Of a stretch of 64,000 nt of DNA, positions 42,714-52,671 are shown piece after piece. The notes under the pieces are model-generated. The model was not told the DNA's origin. It saw only the letters and a program-made list of their open reading frames with translations, and did not search any database. Numbering within the stretch: position 1 is the first letter of the stretch; the number at the start of each line of letters is the position of its first letter. The position numbers were made by a program, and so were the translations under genes. The stretch is taken from the NCBI RefSeq assembly GCF_002286735.1, contig NZ_NRTA01000002.1, positions 1-64,000 of the forward strand, written 5' to 3'. The DNA is from Leptolyngbya sp. BC1307 (lineage in GTDB: Bacteria > Cyanobacteriota > Cyanobacteriia > Phormidesmidales > Phormidesmidaceae).

Positions 42714-44456
42714 ATGCAACATCTCCCCAAGATAACTAACCGAATTCACTTTAGAAACGTTCGTGGTGATTTGTTTGGTGGCCTCACAGCGGCGGTGATT
42801 GCCCTGCCGATGGCGCTAGCTTTTGGGATTGCTTCTGGCGCAGGCCCAACTGCCGGGCTCTACGGTGCGATTATCGTCGGCTTTTTTGCGGCTTTGTTTG
42901 GTGGCACCCCCACGCTGATTTCTGAACCGACTGGCCCGATGACCGTGGTGATTACCGGCGTCATTGCCACTCTGGTCGCAGCCGATCCTGAAAACGGGAT
43001 GGCGATGGCCTTTACCGTGGTGATGATGGCGGGCCTGTTACAGATCGCCATTGGGATGCTCAAGTTGGGCAAATATGTCACGCTGATGCCCTACAACGTC
43101 GTCTCTGGCTTTATGTCAGGCATCGGCCTCATTTTAATTATTCTACAAATTGGCCCGGCGCTGGGCCAGATCAGTCCTAAAGGCGGCGTCTTGGGCACCC
43201 TGCAAAATCTGCCAGGGCTGCTGTCTAACATCCAGCTCAGCGACGCTGTTCTAGCGCTGCTGACGGTACTGATGATTGTCTACTTTCCCAAAAACTTAAG
43301 ACGCTTTGCGCCGCCGCAGCTAGTCGCTATGGTAATCGGCACGGTGATCTCGCTAACCGTGTTTGGCAGCGTCGATATGCGCCGCATTGGAGAAATTCCG
43401 CTGGCGATACCCACTTTGCATCTGCCGGTGTTTAGCAGCTCTCAGATGCGGAATATGCTAGTCGATTCGATTGTGCTGGGCATATTGGGCTGTATTGACG
43501 CGCTGCTCACCTCGGTAGTAGCCGATAGCCTGACTCGCAGCGAGCACGATTCTAATAAGGAGCTGATTGGTCAGGGCATTGGCAACATCGCCTCGGGGCT
43601 GTTTGGCGGACTGCCAGGGGCGGGGGCGACGATGGGCACCGTCGTCAATATTAAGGCGGGCGGACGCACGGCGCTGTCGGGGCTGTTTCGAGCGGCAATT
43701 TTATTGGTTGTGGTGCTGGGGGCTAGCGGTCTGACGCAAAGCATTCCGCTATCGGTGCTAGCAGGCATCATCATCAAAGTCGGTATTGACATTATTGACT
43801 GGGGCTTTTTGAAGCGGGCTCACTACATTTCGCGCAAGTCAGCGGCGATTATGTACGGGGTGATTTTTCTCACTGTTTTTGTCGATCTGGTGGTGGCGGT
43901 TGGCGTCGGCATCTTCGTGGCGAATATTCTCACTATTGATAAGCTCAGTCAGCTGCGCTCAGAGAAAGGGGTGACTGCGATTACCGATGATGACGACACG
44001 ATTTTCCTGAGCCCCGAAGAAAAATCACTGCTGGAGCAGGGGCAAGATCAAATTTTGCTCTTTAGCTTGAGCGGGCCCATGATTTTTGGGGTAGCGAAGG
44101 CGATCGCTCGTCAGCGTGAGGCCGTACAAAACTGCAAAGCAATGATTTTAGACCTGAGCGAAGTGCCGCATTTGGGCGTGACCACTTCACTGTCGATTGA
44201 AAACGCTGTGCAAGAAGCTGTAGAGGGCGGTCGCGATGTCTACATCGTCGGCGCAAAAGACCAGACCTACAAACGATTGACCAAGCTAGGCCTACTCAAC
44301 ACTGTCCCCGCCGAGCGTTTTCTAGACAGTCGCACCGAAGCCCTCAGGCAGGCACTAGTGGCTGTGAATATGCGAGAAACCAGCAGTCAGGCCGAAGCGG
44401 CTACAGCCATGCCTCGCCTGGACAATGCGCTAGAAGTCGGTGTCGAGCCCAGCTAG
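42714..44456 (+). CDS. bicA: SulP-family sodium-dependent bicarbonate transporter BicA
   Basis: A 580-residue transporter. Its N-terminal text (TNRIHFRNVRGDLFGG, TAAVIALPMALAFGIASGAG, TPTLISEPTGPMTVV) and later blocks (DALLTSVVADSLTRSEHDSN, ATMGTVVNIKAGGRTALSGL) closely follow Synechococcus BicA as I remember it, beyond general SulP similarity. About 12-14 membrane segments are followed by a C-terminal STAS domain from about residue 430 (ILLFSLSGPMIFGVAKAIAR, VPHLGVTTSLSIENAV). BicA supplies bicarbonate to the carbon-concentrating mechanism. Monocistronic, convergent with the aminotransferase gene. Other SulP substrates such as sulphate remain possible. Confidence 0.9.
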   Translation: MQHLPKITNRIHFRNVRGDLFGGLTAAVIALPMALAFGIASGAGPTAGLYGAIIVGFFAALFGGTPTLISEPTGPMTVVITGVIATLVAADPENGMAMAFTVVMMAGLLQIAIGMLKLGKYVTLMPYNVVSGFMSGIGLILIILQIGPALGQISPKGGVLGTLQNLPGLLSNIQLSDAVLALLTVLMIVYFPKNLRRFAPPQLVAMVIGTVISLTVFGSVDMRRIGEIPLAIPTLHLPVFSSSQMRNMLVDSIVLGILGCIDALLTSVVADSLTRSEHDSNKELIGQGIGNIASGLFGGLPGAGATMGTVVNIKAGGRTALSGLFRAAILLVVVLGASGLTQSIPLSVLAGIIIKVGIDIIDWGFLKRAHYISRKSAAIMYGVIFLTVFVDLVVAVGVGIFVANILTIDKLSQLRSEKGVTAITDDDDTIFLSPEEKSLLEQGQDQILLFSLSGPMIFGVAKAIARQREAVQNCKAMILDLSEVPHLGVTTSLSIENAVQEAVEGGRDVYIVGAKDQTYKRLTKLGLLNTVPAERFLDSRTEALRQALVAVNMRETSSQAEAATAMPRLDNALEVGVEPS

Positions 44457-44489
44457 TTTAAGCCGTTAGCGCTGATGCGATTTGACCCG

Positions 44490-45659
44490 TCAACGCTGGC
44501 GCGATCGCACAAACCCGCCCAGTCGATCCATACCGCGCTCAATCGTATCGAGATCAGTCGCGTAAGAAATACGAATCGTGCCCTCCGTGCCAAAGGCTGC
44601 ACCCGGGATAATCGCGACGTGCTTTTCATCTAGCAGCTTTTCGCAAAACTCAGCAGAGCCCAGGCCCAGTTGAGAAATATCAACTAGCAGATAAAACGCA
44701 CCGTCCGGCTTGACGCAGCTCAGTCCGTCAATGCCATTCACCATGTCCATGATAGCCAGGCGGCGCTTGGCAAAGGCTTGTAGCATTGTGCCGATGCTGT
44801 CGGTAGGGCCAGTGAGGGCAGCGATCGCCCCATACTGAGCAAATGTACACACGTTAGAAGTACTGTGGCTTTGCAAGATATTGGCCGCTGCGATCAGTTC
44901 TACCGGCGCAGCCAAATAGCCTAACCGCCAGCCGGTCATCGCATAGGCTTTGGCAAATCCGTTGCTGATAATCGTGCGCTTAAAGATCTCTGGCCCGACC
45001 GCACCAATGCTCAAATGCTCGGCCCCGTCGTAGAGAATTTTTTCGTAAATTTCATCAGAAACCACCCAGATATCGGCCTCAACCACCACTGCTGCCAGCG
45101 CCCGGATTTCGTCGGGGGTATACACCATGCCCGTCGGATTAGAGGGTGAATTGAGCACAAATAGGCGGGTGTTAGGCGTGATCGCCTGGCGTAGCTGCTC
45201 AGCAGTGATTTTGTAGCTGGTTTCCGCCGTGGTTGGCACAATGACCGGGGTGCCCCCCGCCAATTTGACCATTTCTGGGTAGCTCACCCAGTAGGGCGAC
45301 GGAATAATCACCTCGTCGCCCGGCTCAATCATCGCCATGATCAGGTTAAATAGCGATTGTTTGCCGCCGTTGGTCACCATCACATTTTCGGGGCCAAAGG
45401 GAAGCTGGTTGTCTTGCTGCAGCTTTTGGGCGATCGCTTCTCTCAGAGCCGGTTCACCTGCCGCTGGGCCGTAGCGAGTCTTGCCCTGGTCGAGCGCGGT
45501 TTTAGCAGCTTCGCAGATGTGCGCGGGCGTATCGAAGTCGGGCTCGCCTGCGCTAAAACTACAGACATCTAGCCCGTCCGCTTTCATAGCCTTGGCCTTG
45601 GCAGAAATTACCAGGGTCATAGAGGGGTCGACCTGACGGATACGGGAGGCGAGCTTCAT
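44490..45659 (-). CDS. aspC: aspartate-type PLP-dependent aminotransferase
   Basis: A 389-residue class I aminotransferase. The start at 45659 ([20 protein letters not shown]) matches family N termini; ten further upstream residues are unlikely. Motifs: [52 protein letters not shown], the PLP Lys in [19 protein letters not shown], and the C-terminal [20 protein letters not shown] with the substrate-binding Arg. It likely makes aspartate or, in the prephenate-aminotransferase subgroup, arogenate; sequence alone does not decide. Confidence 0.94.
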   Translation of the reverse strand: MKLASRIRQVDPSMTLVISAKAKAMKADGLDVCSFSAGEPDFDTPAHICEAAKTALDQGKTRYGPAAGEPALREAIAQKLQQDNQLPFGPENVMVTNGGKQSLFNLIMAMIEPGDEVIIPSPYWVSYPEMVKLAGGTPVIVPTTAETSYKITAEQLRQAITPNTRLFVLNSPSNPTGMVYTPDEIRALAAVVVEADIWVVSDEIYEKILYDGAEHLSIGAVGPEIFKRTIISNGFAKAYAMTGWRLGYLAAPVELIAAANILQSHSTSNVCTFAQYGAIAALTGPTDSIGTMLQAFAKRRLAIMDMVNGIDGLSCVKPDGAFYLLVDISQLGLGSAEFCEKLLDEKHVAIIPGAAFGTEGTIRISYATDLDTIERGMDRLGGFVRSRQR

Positions 45660-45807
45660 GGCGATCGCAGGAACCTGTGGCCTGCACAAAATATCGAATA
45701 GGACTACTAAAGTAGATCGATTTCGAGGTGTCTTAACAGCTAAGTTGCTAGATAAGTCAAACTTTTCGGATATTTCATAGAGTGCTTACCGAGCGACTGC
45801 CCAGGGA

Positions 45808-48198
45808 TCAAGCTGACAGCTTGGCAATGGTGACGCCTGTGCCCCCATCAGCCTGTTCTGCCGCTTCAAAGCTTTTAACTTGCGGATGCTGCTTGAGATA
45901 TTCCTGCACGCCGCGCCGCAGTTTACCAGTGCCATGACCGTGAATCAGCCAAAGCGGGCCGTAGGCTTCGGCGATCGCGGCGTCTAAAGCGATCTCTGCC
46001 TCTGCCACCCGCATACCGCGCAAATCTACCGTATTGCTTTCCGTCCTGATCTCTGGCGCTACGGGCTGCGCCACAACTACGGGCTGCGCTTGAACTTTCG
46101 GTGGCTTCTCAATCGGCTCGGCTTTCTCTCCTTTGAGCGACTCAATATCCGCCAGGTCAACGGTCATCTTCATCATGCCAAAGCGCACAGCTACTTTGCT
46201 GTCGTCATCGGCTTCTTCGAGCACTTCAGCAATTTGCCCGCCCAGGTTGGGGAGCCGCACGCGCTCGCTGACCTTAGGCCGGTAACCAGTGGATTTCACC
46301 TTGGCTGGATGGGTGCCTGTCGGCAGCCGTTTTTCGGCGATCTGGTCGAGCGTTTCAGTGGCTTTTTGAGCGTCTTTAGCAGTGCCGCCCTGCTGCAGGT
46401 CGCGGATTACCTTAGCAATCTCAGCGCGGGCATGGAGCAAAGCTGTCTCTACGTCTTTCTCCTGCTGACGTTTCATGGTTTGCTCGCGATCGCGCAGTCG
46501 TTTAGCCCGCTCTTCTACCTCCTGGTAAAACTTTTCCGCCTGCGCCACCAGCTTTTCGGCCTCTTCAGCCCGCTTTTCCTGCCGCCGCCGCTGCGCCTCT
46601 AGCCCTTCAATCACCTGATTGACATCTTCATTAGCGTCGCCCATGCGCGCTCTAGCCTGCTCCAGCACGCTTTTTCTCAGACCCAATCGCTGCGCAATGG
46701 AGAGCGCATTGGAGCGGCCCGGGATGCCCCACAGCAGGCGATAGGTGGGCGCAAGCTGCACGTCGTCAAATTCTACTGAGGCGTTTTCAAAGCGCTCGTC
46801 TTCATACTTAAGCGATTTGAGTTCGCCATAGTGGGTGGTGGCAACCGTGAGCCGGGCGTGGTCAGCTAAGTATTTGAGCAGGGCGATCGCCAGCGCACTT
46901 CCTTCTGAGGGATCAGTGCCCGCCCCGACTTCATCAAGTAATACCAGCGCGTTTGCGAAGTCGTCTTCTGTCTCTATTTCATCTAAAATTCGGCCAATTC
47001 GCTTGACATGTCCCGAAAAAGTCGAAAGGCTCTGCTCAATCGACTGCTCATCGCCAATATCGGCCAATACAGCGTCAAACCAGGGTAGCTCTACGGGCTC
47101 GCGGGCCGGAATAAACATGCCCGCTTTGGCCATCAGCGCAGTCAGTCCCAGCGTTTTTAGCGCGACCGTTTTGCCGCCCGTATTGGGGCCAGTAATCGCC
47201 ACCACCCGCAGATCGGGCCGCATCACTAAGTCAGTAGGGACGACTGCCGCCCCCTGTTCTTTTTTTTGCTGCCACAGCAGCAGCGGATGCTTGAGTTGAC
47301 GCAGCGTAATCTGCTCGTCGTCGACAAATCGCGGGGCATTGCCCGCCATCCACAGGCCATAGCGAGCCCGCGCCGTTGCCAGGTCTAGCTTGACGACTGT
47401 GATCACCAAATGCTCCAGCTCAGGCAGCACTTCTGCTACCTGGTAGGTGAGCTTTTGGCGAATGGCTTCTTCTTCAATTTCTTCTTCTTTGCGCAGGGCA
47501 CGGCGCTTGTTGCCATTGTCTACTACGCTGTGCGGCTCCACGTACAGGGTGGCTCCACTGGTCGAAACGTCGTGAACAATGCCTGGAATAGCGTCTTTTT
47601 GAGCTGCTTTGACCGGGATGACGAAGCGATCGCTCCTTTGCGTAATCAAAGTCTCCTGCACGGCCCCGCTCTGCCGCTGAATAATCTGCTGCAGTTTTGA
47701 ATAAATGCGATCGCGCACCACTTTAAGCTGCCGACGTACGCCCGCTAGCCGGTCACTCGCCCGATCTGCCACCTGACCGCGATCATCAATACAGCGGTGA
47801 ATTTCCTGCTCTAGCTCTGGAAACGTCCGTAGATCCGCCACGAGCACCTGAAGGACTGGCAAATCCTCGTTTGCATCAATTTGCCTGCGCAGGCGGCGAG
47901 CCCCCGCTAGCGTGGTGGCAATATCGAGCAGTTCATCACCTGAAAGGATGCCCTGCACCTGCGCCCGCTCTAGCGCCACGCCAATATCGCGAATGCCGCC
48001 AAACTGAAGTCCGCCCACGGTAGATTCCAACTGGGCTGCTTCTACCGTTTGGGCTAGCAACGCCTCACTTTCAGCGCGGCGGGTCGGTAATTGAAGCTGT
48101 TGAGCGGCGACGGTGCCGATATTAGTTGCAGTAAAGGTCGCCAAATGACGGCACAGCCGGGGCCATTCCAGCAGATTTAGAGTTTCAGCTTGGATCAA
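45808..48198 (-). CDS. mutS2: MutS2 protein with C-terminal Smr domain
   Basis: A 796-residue protein of the MutS2 family. The clamp/core part comes first, then the ABC-type ATPase (VVAITGPNTGGKTVALKTLG, DEQSIEQSLSTFSGHVKRIG, ALVLLDEVGAGTDPSEGSAL), a long charged coiled coil (QRRRQEKRAEEAEKLVAQAE) and the Smr nuclease domain at the end (VDLRGMRVAEAEIALDAAIA, LWLIHGHGTGKLRRGVQEYL). MutS2 acts on recombination intermediates and, in other bacteria, on collided ribosomes. Divergent from the DUF790 gene; the start codons are 85 bases apart. Confidence 0.96.
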   Translation of the reverse strand: MIQAETLNLLEWPRLCRHLATFTATNIGTVAAQQLQLPTRRAESEALLAQTVEAAQLESTVGGLQFGGIRDIGVALERAQVQGILSGDELLDIATTLAGARRLRRQIDANEDLPVLQVLVADLRTFPELEQEIHRCIDDRGQVADRASDRLAGVRRQLKVVRDRIYSKLQQIIQRQSGAVQETLITQRSDRFVIPVKAAQKDAIPGIVHDVSTSGATLYVEPHSVVDNGNKRRALRKEEEIEEEAIRQKLTYQVAEVLPELEHLVITVVKLDLATARARYGLWMAGNAPRFVDDEQITLRQLKHPLLLWQQKKEQGAAVVPTDLVMRPDLRVVAITGPNTGGKTVALKTLGLTALMAKAGMFIPAREPVELPWFDAVLADIGDEQSIEQSLSTFSGHVKRIGRILDEIETEDDFANALVLLDEVGAGTDPSEGSALAIALLKYLADHARLTVATTHYGELKSLKYEDERFENASVEFDDVQLAPTYRLLWGIPGRSNALSIAQRLGLRKSVLEQARARMGDANEDVNQVIEGLEAQRRRQEKRAEEAEKLVAQAEKFYQEVEERAKRLRDREQTMKRQQEKDVETALLHARAEIAKVIRDLQQGGTAKDAQKATETLDQIAEKRLPTGTHPAKVKSTGYRPKVSERVRLPNLGGQIAEVLEEADDDSKVAVRFGMMKMTVDLADIESLKGEKAEPIEKPPKVQAQPVVVAQPVAPEIRTESNTVDLRGMRVAEAEIALDAAIAEAYGPLWLIHGHGTGKLRRGVQEYLKQHPQVKSFEAAEQADGGTGVTIAKLSA

Positions 48199-48270
48199 AG
48201 GGAAATAGACAAATTCTAAGTTTATTCCTCTTTATTATAGAGAAGAGAACCTGGCCCACGCACGCTATTC

Positions 48271-48286
48271 GGAGGAACTGGCCACG
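48271..48286 (+). promoter_or_regulatory. Shine-Dalgarno sequence in front of a non-standard ACG start
   Basis: GGAGG at 48271-48275, an 8-base spacer, then ACG at 48284-48286 at the place where DUF790 homologues begin with Met. The downstream GTG at 48332 has no comparable Shine-Dalgarno sequence. Confidence 0.55.
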
Positions 48287-49507
48287 CTACCTTCACCCCT
48301 GCTGATTCACAAATACAGCGGCGACTCGCTGGTGCCTAAAAAGCTGGCAATTAAGCCTCAAAATCTATCCGCTGCTCAAACGCTGATTGATATTTTTCAG
48401 AACGCTGTCGGTCAAACTCAAGGCAATCTTGATCGGCAGTTGCAGGCGCTCGAAGGTGAAGACACCGACTATCGGGTGAAGCGCGGACTCGCCCATATTT
48501 TGCGCAATAGCTTCGGCAATTTTGAAATTGTCAGCCCTTTGGAGCCTGAGTTATTGCGCGATCGCATCTTCACCCTCGCCGCCACCGCCATTCCCAGCCC
48601 GACCGCTGCCCAGCGTCACCGTGCCACCCTGGCCGCTCAGCTCACCCAAGAACTCGACCGCGAGGTAGAGCCCGTTCACATCCAACAAGGGCTCTACGCC
48701 GATCTCAAAGAAAACCGCATTCTCACCAGCTTCGATGCGCCCACTCCAGAAGCGCTGCTGCATCGCTACAACCTCTCTCAGGTGCAGGGCATTTTTTACA
48801 AAGCTAGCCACGTCGTCCTCAATCTGCACCGCAACGATCCGGGCGAATATAAGCTGATGTTCCGCTACCTGAAGCTGTTCCGCCTGATGACCTACATTGA
48901 GGGCGAAGCCGACCAGGGCTTTACCGTCACCATCGATGGCCCGGCCAGCTTGTTTAAAGCTAGCACTCGCTACGGCGTCGATATTGCCAAGCTAGTCCCC
49001 GCCATTTTGCACGTCACCCGCTGGCAGCTCACCGCCACCCTACAGTGGAAAAATCCCTATACCAAAACCGCCCAAGAAAAGCATTTTAGCCTGGGCGATA
49101 CGTGCGATTTGGTCAGCCACTATCCGCCGGGCAAACCCTACGACAGTATGCTAGAGCAGGCATTTGCCGAAAAATGGGCGAAGACTAAAACCGAATGGCA
49201 GCTAGAGCGCGAAGTCGATCTGGTGCCGATTCCTGGTAGCGTCATGATTCCAGACTTTCGCCTGGTGCACCCAGACGGTCGCACTTATCTGCTAGAAATT
49301 GTTGGCTACTGGCGACCCGAATACCTGCGTAAAAAGTTTTATCAAGTACGACAGGCAAGTCACGAAAACTTGATTTTAGCGATCTCAGAGCGCCTGAACC
49401 TAGAAAAAGCAGGCGTCGACACCCGAAACACGCCCGCAACGCTCGTCTGGTTTAAAGATAAATTGCAGCCTAAAGCCGTTCTCAAAGCCATAGAGGGGAA
49501 TGCTTAA
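48284..49507 (+). CDS. DUF790 (Bax1-like) nuclease-family protein, apparent ACG start
   Basis: A DUF790 protein of about 407 residues. DUF790 includes archaeal Bax1, a nuclease binding XPB. The C-terminal part has PDFRLVHPDGRTYLLEIVGY and WRPEYLRKKF, the likely metal-dependent nuclease core. The first standard start is GTG at 48332 (MPKKLAIKP), but sequence upstream in the same frame reads LPSPLLIHKYSGDSL, which matches the usual DUF790 N terminus (M-L-P-x-x-L-L). The codon where Met is expected is ACG at 48284, and GGAGG lies eight bases before it (48271-48275). No ATG, GTG or TTG occurs in frame between there and 48218. Divergent from mutS2. Confidence 0.85.
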   Translation, partial: TLPSPLLIHKYSGDSLVPKKLAIKPQNLSAAQTLIDIFQNAVGQTQGNLDRQLQALEGEDTDYRVKRGLAHILRNSFGNFEIVSPLEPELLRDRIFTLAATAIPSPTAAQRHRATLAAQLTQELDREVEPVHIQQGLYADLKENRILTSFDAPTPEALLHRYNLSQVQGIFYKASHVVLNLHRNDPGEYKLMFRYLKLFRLMTYIEGEADQGFTVTIDGPASLFKASTRYGVDIAKLVPAILHVTRWQLTATLQWKNPYTKTAQEKHFSLGDTCDLVSHYPPGKPYDSMLEQAFAEKWAKTKTEWQLEREVDLVPIPGSVMIPDFRLVHPDGRTYLLEIVGYWRPEYLRKKFYQVRQASHENLILAISERLNLEKAGVDTRNTPATLVWFKDKLQPKAVLKAIEGNA

Positions 49508-49617
49508 AACGTTGGGCTTATTTTTATCTTTACTATAAGTTCCGATTCCTTAAACAGGCTCAGGGCATTCTATTAAGCATGCCGCGTAGCTGCCCAGCCG
49601 TTGAATCGACCGAAATT

Positions 49618-49992
49618 ATGAGCACAGTACTCGTCGTAGATGATAGCCCCATGCTTCGAGAGATGATCGCCAGTCTTTTGAATAAAACGGGCCTGACTAT
49701 TTCAGTGGCTCAAGATGGTCAAGAAGCTAAAGCCCTCATTGCCGCCAATCCGCCCGACCTGGTCGTGCTTGATGTGGTGATGCCCAATATGAACGGCTAT
49801 GAGCTGTGCCGCTGGGTAAAAAATAACGCCGAAACTCAAGACGTGCTGGTGGTGCTGTGCTCATCTAAGGGCGAAGAATTTGACCGCTATTGGGGCATTA
49901 AGCAAGGGGCTGATGCCTACGTAATTAAGCCCTTTCGCCCGGGTGAGCTGCTGGGTACGGTCAAAACGCTGCTAGCCAGTAAGTGCCCCTGA
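49618..49992 (+). CDS. CheY-like response regulator receiver protein
   Basis: A 124-residue single-domain receiver when started at 49618 (MSTVLVVDDSPMLREMIASL). The acidic pocket is VDDS, the phospho-acceptor Asp is in LVVLDVVMPNMNGYELC, the conserved Ser is in VVLCSSKGEEFDRYWG and the Lys is in DAYVIKPFRPGEL. The RYWGxKQGA text resembles cyanobacterial PixH/PilH-type regulators used in phototaxis and pilus motility. No kinase gene is next to it. An ATG at 49579 would add 13 residues. Confidence 0.9.
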   Translation: MSTVLVVDDSPMLREMIASLLNKTGLTISVAQDGQEAKALIAANPPDLVVLDVVMPNMNGYELCRWVKNNAETQDVLVVLCSSKGEEFDRYWGIKQGADAYVIKPFRPGELLGTVKTLLASKCP

Positions 49993-50094
49993 GCGACGAG
50001 CCTACGCACAACCGTAGCACCCACGGTCTAACATTTAGGCTGTGGGCTTTTTTATGGCCCTACTTTTGCTCGGCCTTTTTGCCCCCGGTTTTCT

Positions 50095-51078
50095 ATGCCT
50101 ACCAAACGCGCTACCCTGCCCCCTGGCCTGATTGTTCGCACTGGCAAATTTGTGTGGAATACGCTGTGGCACACCATGATGTCGCAAATGGCTCCTCGCA
50201 GTCAGTCAGGAGCCTATGTGCGGCCCCAAAGCGAATTTCGGGGAAGAGAAATTAGCGCAGAGCCTGACCGTTATCGGCTGATTGTGGGCATGAGCTGCCC
50301 CTGGGCTCACCGAACATTGGTAACGCGAGTACTCAAAGGGCTAGAAGATGCGGTAGGGGTGACGACGGTCTACCCTTCGACGAACGAGGGCCGATGGCTG
50401 TTTGAGGGTCATCAGTCAGAAATTCCTGCGGACTGCCGATCGCTGCCCGACTTCTACAGCCACTGTCACCCTGGCTACAAGGGCCGAGCAACGGTGCCGG
50501 TACTCTGGGACAGCCAGACTCAGACCATTGTCAATAACGAAAGCGCCGAAATTATTGAGCTGCTCAACAGCGAGTTTGATCACCTGGCGACGGGGCCAGA
50601 TCTCTACCCAGAGGCGCTGCGCCCTCAGATCGACCAGCTCAATGACAGAATCTATGCGACTGTCAACAATGGGGTGTATCGCTGCGGCTTTGCCCAAACT
50701 CAACCGGCTTACGATCAGGCCGTAGGTAAGCTGTTTGCCACCCTCGATCAGCTAGATGACGCTTTGGCCAATCAGCGGTATCTATGCGGTCGCGATTTGA
50801 CCCTGGCTGATGTACGTCTGTTTACCACGCTGATCCGGTTTGATGTGGCCTATCACGGCATTTTTAAGTGCGATCGCCGCCGCATAGCCGACTACCCCCA
50901 CCTCAGCGGCTACCTGCGCGACCTCTACCAGCTTCCAGGCATTGCCGATACCTGCGACATCGATGCTGTCAAGCGCGACTATTACGGCAATCTATTTCCG
51001 CTGAATCCGGGCGGTATCATTCCCACTGGGCCAGGATGGGAACGTCTGAAAGAGCCGCACAATAGAGAAAATCTGTAG
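50095..51078 (+). CDS. glutathione S-transferase-like protein (glutathionyl-hydroquinone reductase type)
   Basis: A 327-residue protein of the Xi-class GST/ECM4 group. The active-site block is VGMSCPWAHRTLVTRVLKG with the reactive Cys in CPWA, followed by the thioredoxin-fold half (GRATVPVLWDSQTQTIVNNE, SAEIIELLNSEFD) and the helical half (CGRDLTLADVRLFTTLIRFD, YHGIFKCDRRRIADYPHLSG). Such enzymes reduce glutathionyl-hydroquinones. Length fits. It follows the response regulator on the same strand with a 102-base gap; no functional link is seen. Confidence 0.9.
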   Translation: MPTKRATLPPGLIVRTGKFVWNTLWHTMMSQMAPRSQSGAYVRPQSEFRGREISAEPDRYRLIVGMSCPWAHRTLVTRVLKGLEDAVGVTTVYPSTNEGRWLFEGHQSEIPADCRSLPDFYSHCHPGYKGRATVPVLWDSQTQTIVNNESAEIIELLNSEFDHLATGPDLYPEALRPQIDQLNDRIYATVNNGVYRCGFAQTQPAYDQAVGKLFATLDQLDDALANQRYLCGRDLTLADVRLFTTLIRFDVAYHGIFKCDRRRIADYPHLSGYLRDLYQLPGIADTCDIDAVKRDYYGNLFPLNPGGIIPTGPGWERLKEPHNRENL

Positions 51079-51110
51079 TTGGGTTAAAGCAGTTGGCTTG
51101 AGGAGATCGC

Positions 51111-52355
51111 CTAGTCACCCGGCTGACAGCAGATGCCAAACACCGACGTAAATCCGTGCAAAAAAGTAGTCGCCCCGACCTGCCCAATTTCACCATTACA
51201 AAAGAAGCCGCCAATCGGCAAAGGCCCCAGGTACTTTTCAAACAGGTCTGAGTCAAAGTTTGGTTCGTCATAGAGCCCTTGCCCCCGACCCGTACAGGCA
51301 AACAGCAGCGCCCCCATCGGCGAAGACCCCTGACTGTCTAGCTTGTCTTCTAAGCGCTCTACCCGGTAGCGGCGCAGCCTATTCTCTAGGTCTTCAGCAG
51401 AAGTCTGAGCGTCGCGCATATGAAACTGAATGCGCATGCCTGGGCGAATTTTGTCGGCTACGGCGATCGCCCCATTGCGCGGATCTACCCCTACCAGGTT
51501 GCGGATCAAAAAATCTCGCTGGGTCAGGCTGGGCTTAAAGCCGCTCTGGGCAACGCCAATAAACAGCGCGCTTTGAGCCAGTTCGCGGTCAGCTTCATCC
51601 AGTCCCTGAAAAATATCTTGCAGCACTTCTAAAGGCGTTTGCGAGGGGCCGTTGTCCGCTAGCTCATCTGGCGATAGCTTCAGCATGATGTTGCGATCGC
51701 CCTCACTCACCCGGTACAGATCGCCAATCGGCCGACAGCCCTGCGCCACAATCGATTCCAACACAATCTCACCGGACAGCGCTACCCCGACAATACCCTC
51801 CCGATGCAGGCTGCCATCACAAAACAAGCCACTGCTGCGGCTAAAGCTCTCAACCCCAGCGAGCCCGCCCACTTTCGCCGCCCCCGGATAGGCAAAATCC
51901 ATCCCTTGAAGCAGCTCACTGGTGCCTGACGAAAAAGGGTCAGCCATCAAGATAAAGCTCGGATTGCGTTCAGGAGCTACCCCAATCAGATCGCTCCACT
52001 GAGCGGGCGGACTGTCAAGATCAGGCAGGTCAAGCTCGGTGAAGTGAAAGCTCTGAATCTCTACATTGGGTAAGTAGGCCAGGGTCAAACTGAGCGCTGG
52101 CCCTTTCTCGACTTCCTCTGGGAAGCCGTCCGCCATGCCAATCACCCCGCTACCGCTACAGCCGACAATCCGGGCAGTCGGCAGCTCTTCTTTGAGCAAA
52201 GGCAGCAGCCGCGCATACTCACTGGCAAACGCCGTCGAGACAAAGACCAAAGCCAGATCGGGCGCTTTTCCGAGCTGCTCCGTAGCCTGCTGAGCCACCT
52301 CTTTGACCGCAGTTTCTAGCGAGGCCCTGGTCGAAATTGCGCTAGCCCACTTCAT
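51111..52355 (-). CDS. FIST sensory domain protein
   Basis: A 414-residue soluble protein made of FIST N and C domains. N-terminal: KWASAISTRASLETAVKEVA, VFVSTAFASEYARLLPLL, RIVGCSGSGVIG. C-terminal: FIGVAQSGFKPSLTQRDFLI, IRFHMRDAQTS-type text (MRIQFHMRDAQTSAEDLENR), GALLFACTGRGQGLYDEPNF and PIGGFFCNGEIGQVGATTFL. FIST domains are thought to bind small ligands such as amino acids in signal transduction; here the domain stands alone without kinase or methyl-acceptor part. Convergent with the GST gene. Confidence 0.92.
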   Translation of the reverse strand: MKWASAISTRASLETAVKEVAQQATEQLGKAPDLALVFVSTAFASEYARLLPLLKEELPTARIVGCSGSGVIGMADGFPEEVEKGPALSLTLAYLPNVEIQSFHFTELDLPDLDSPPAQWSDLIGVAPERNPSFILMADPFSSGTSELLQGMDFAYPGAAKVGGLAGVESFSRSSGLFCDGSLHREGIVGVALSGEIVLESIVAQGCRPIGDLYRVSEGDRNIMLKLSPDELADNGPSQTPLEVLQDIFQGLDEADRELAQSALFIGVAQSGFKPSLTQRDFLIRNLVGVDPRNGAIAVADKIRPGMRIQFHMRDAQTSAEDLENRLRRYRVERLEDKLDSQGSSPMGALLFACTGRGQGLYDEPNFDSDLFEKYLGPLPIGGFFCNGEIGQVGATTFLHGFTSVFGICCQPGD

Positions 52356-52671
52356 AACTTGTCCTGCCTTATAACTTGGAGATTCCTTAAGACAATTCTA
52401 CGGGTAGAGCATTTTTCTAGGGCGCTCTGGCATACTATTGACAGCAATAAGCTTAAGCTTGAATGGCTAGAAACGTTAAGCACCTGAGGCAGAGCGATCG
52501 CGCTTGCTTTCTGCTGCCTGCTCAGTTGAAGCCTTTTGCCAATGCCCCTTGTGGCTCCTCTATTCTAAGCAGCTGTCAAACTGACATCTATGATACGGCA
52601 GTTTGACTTTTATCCAGGCTAGAATGAGGGAGAATCATACCTCATCACAATTTACTTAATTACGGTTTGCT
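52356..52671. other. intergenic region upstream of cp12
   Basis: About 315 bases between the divergent FIST and cp12 genes. A TAGAAT hexamer lies at about 52620-52625, 47 bases before the cp12 ATG, and could be a -10 element, but no well-spaced -35 is seen. No gene or RNA recognised. Confidence 0.4.
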
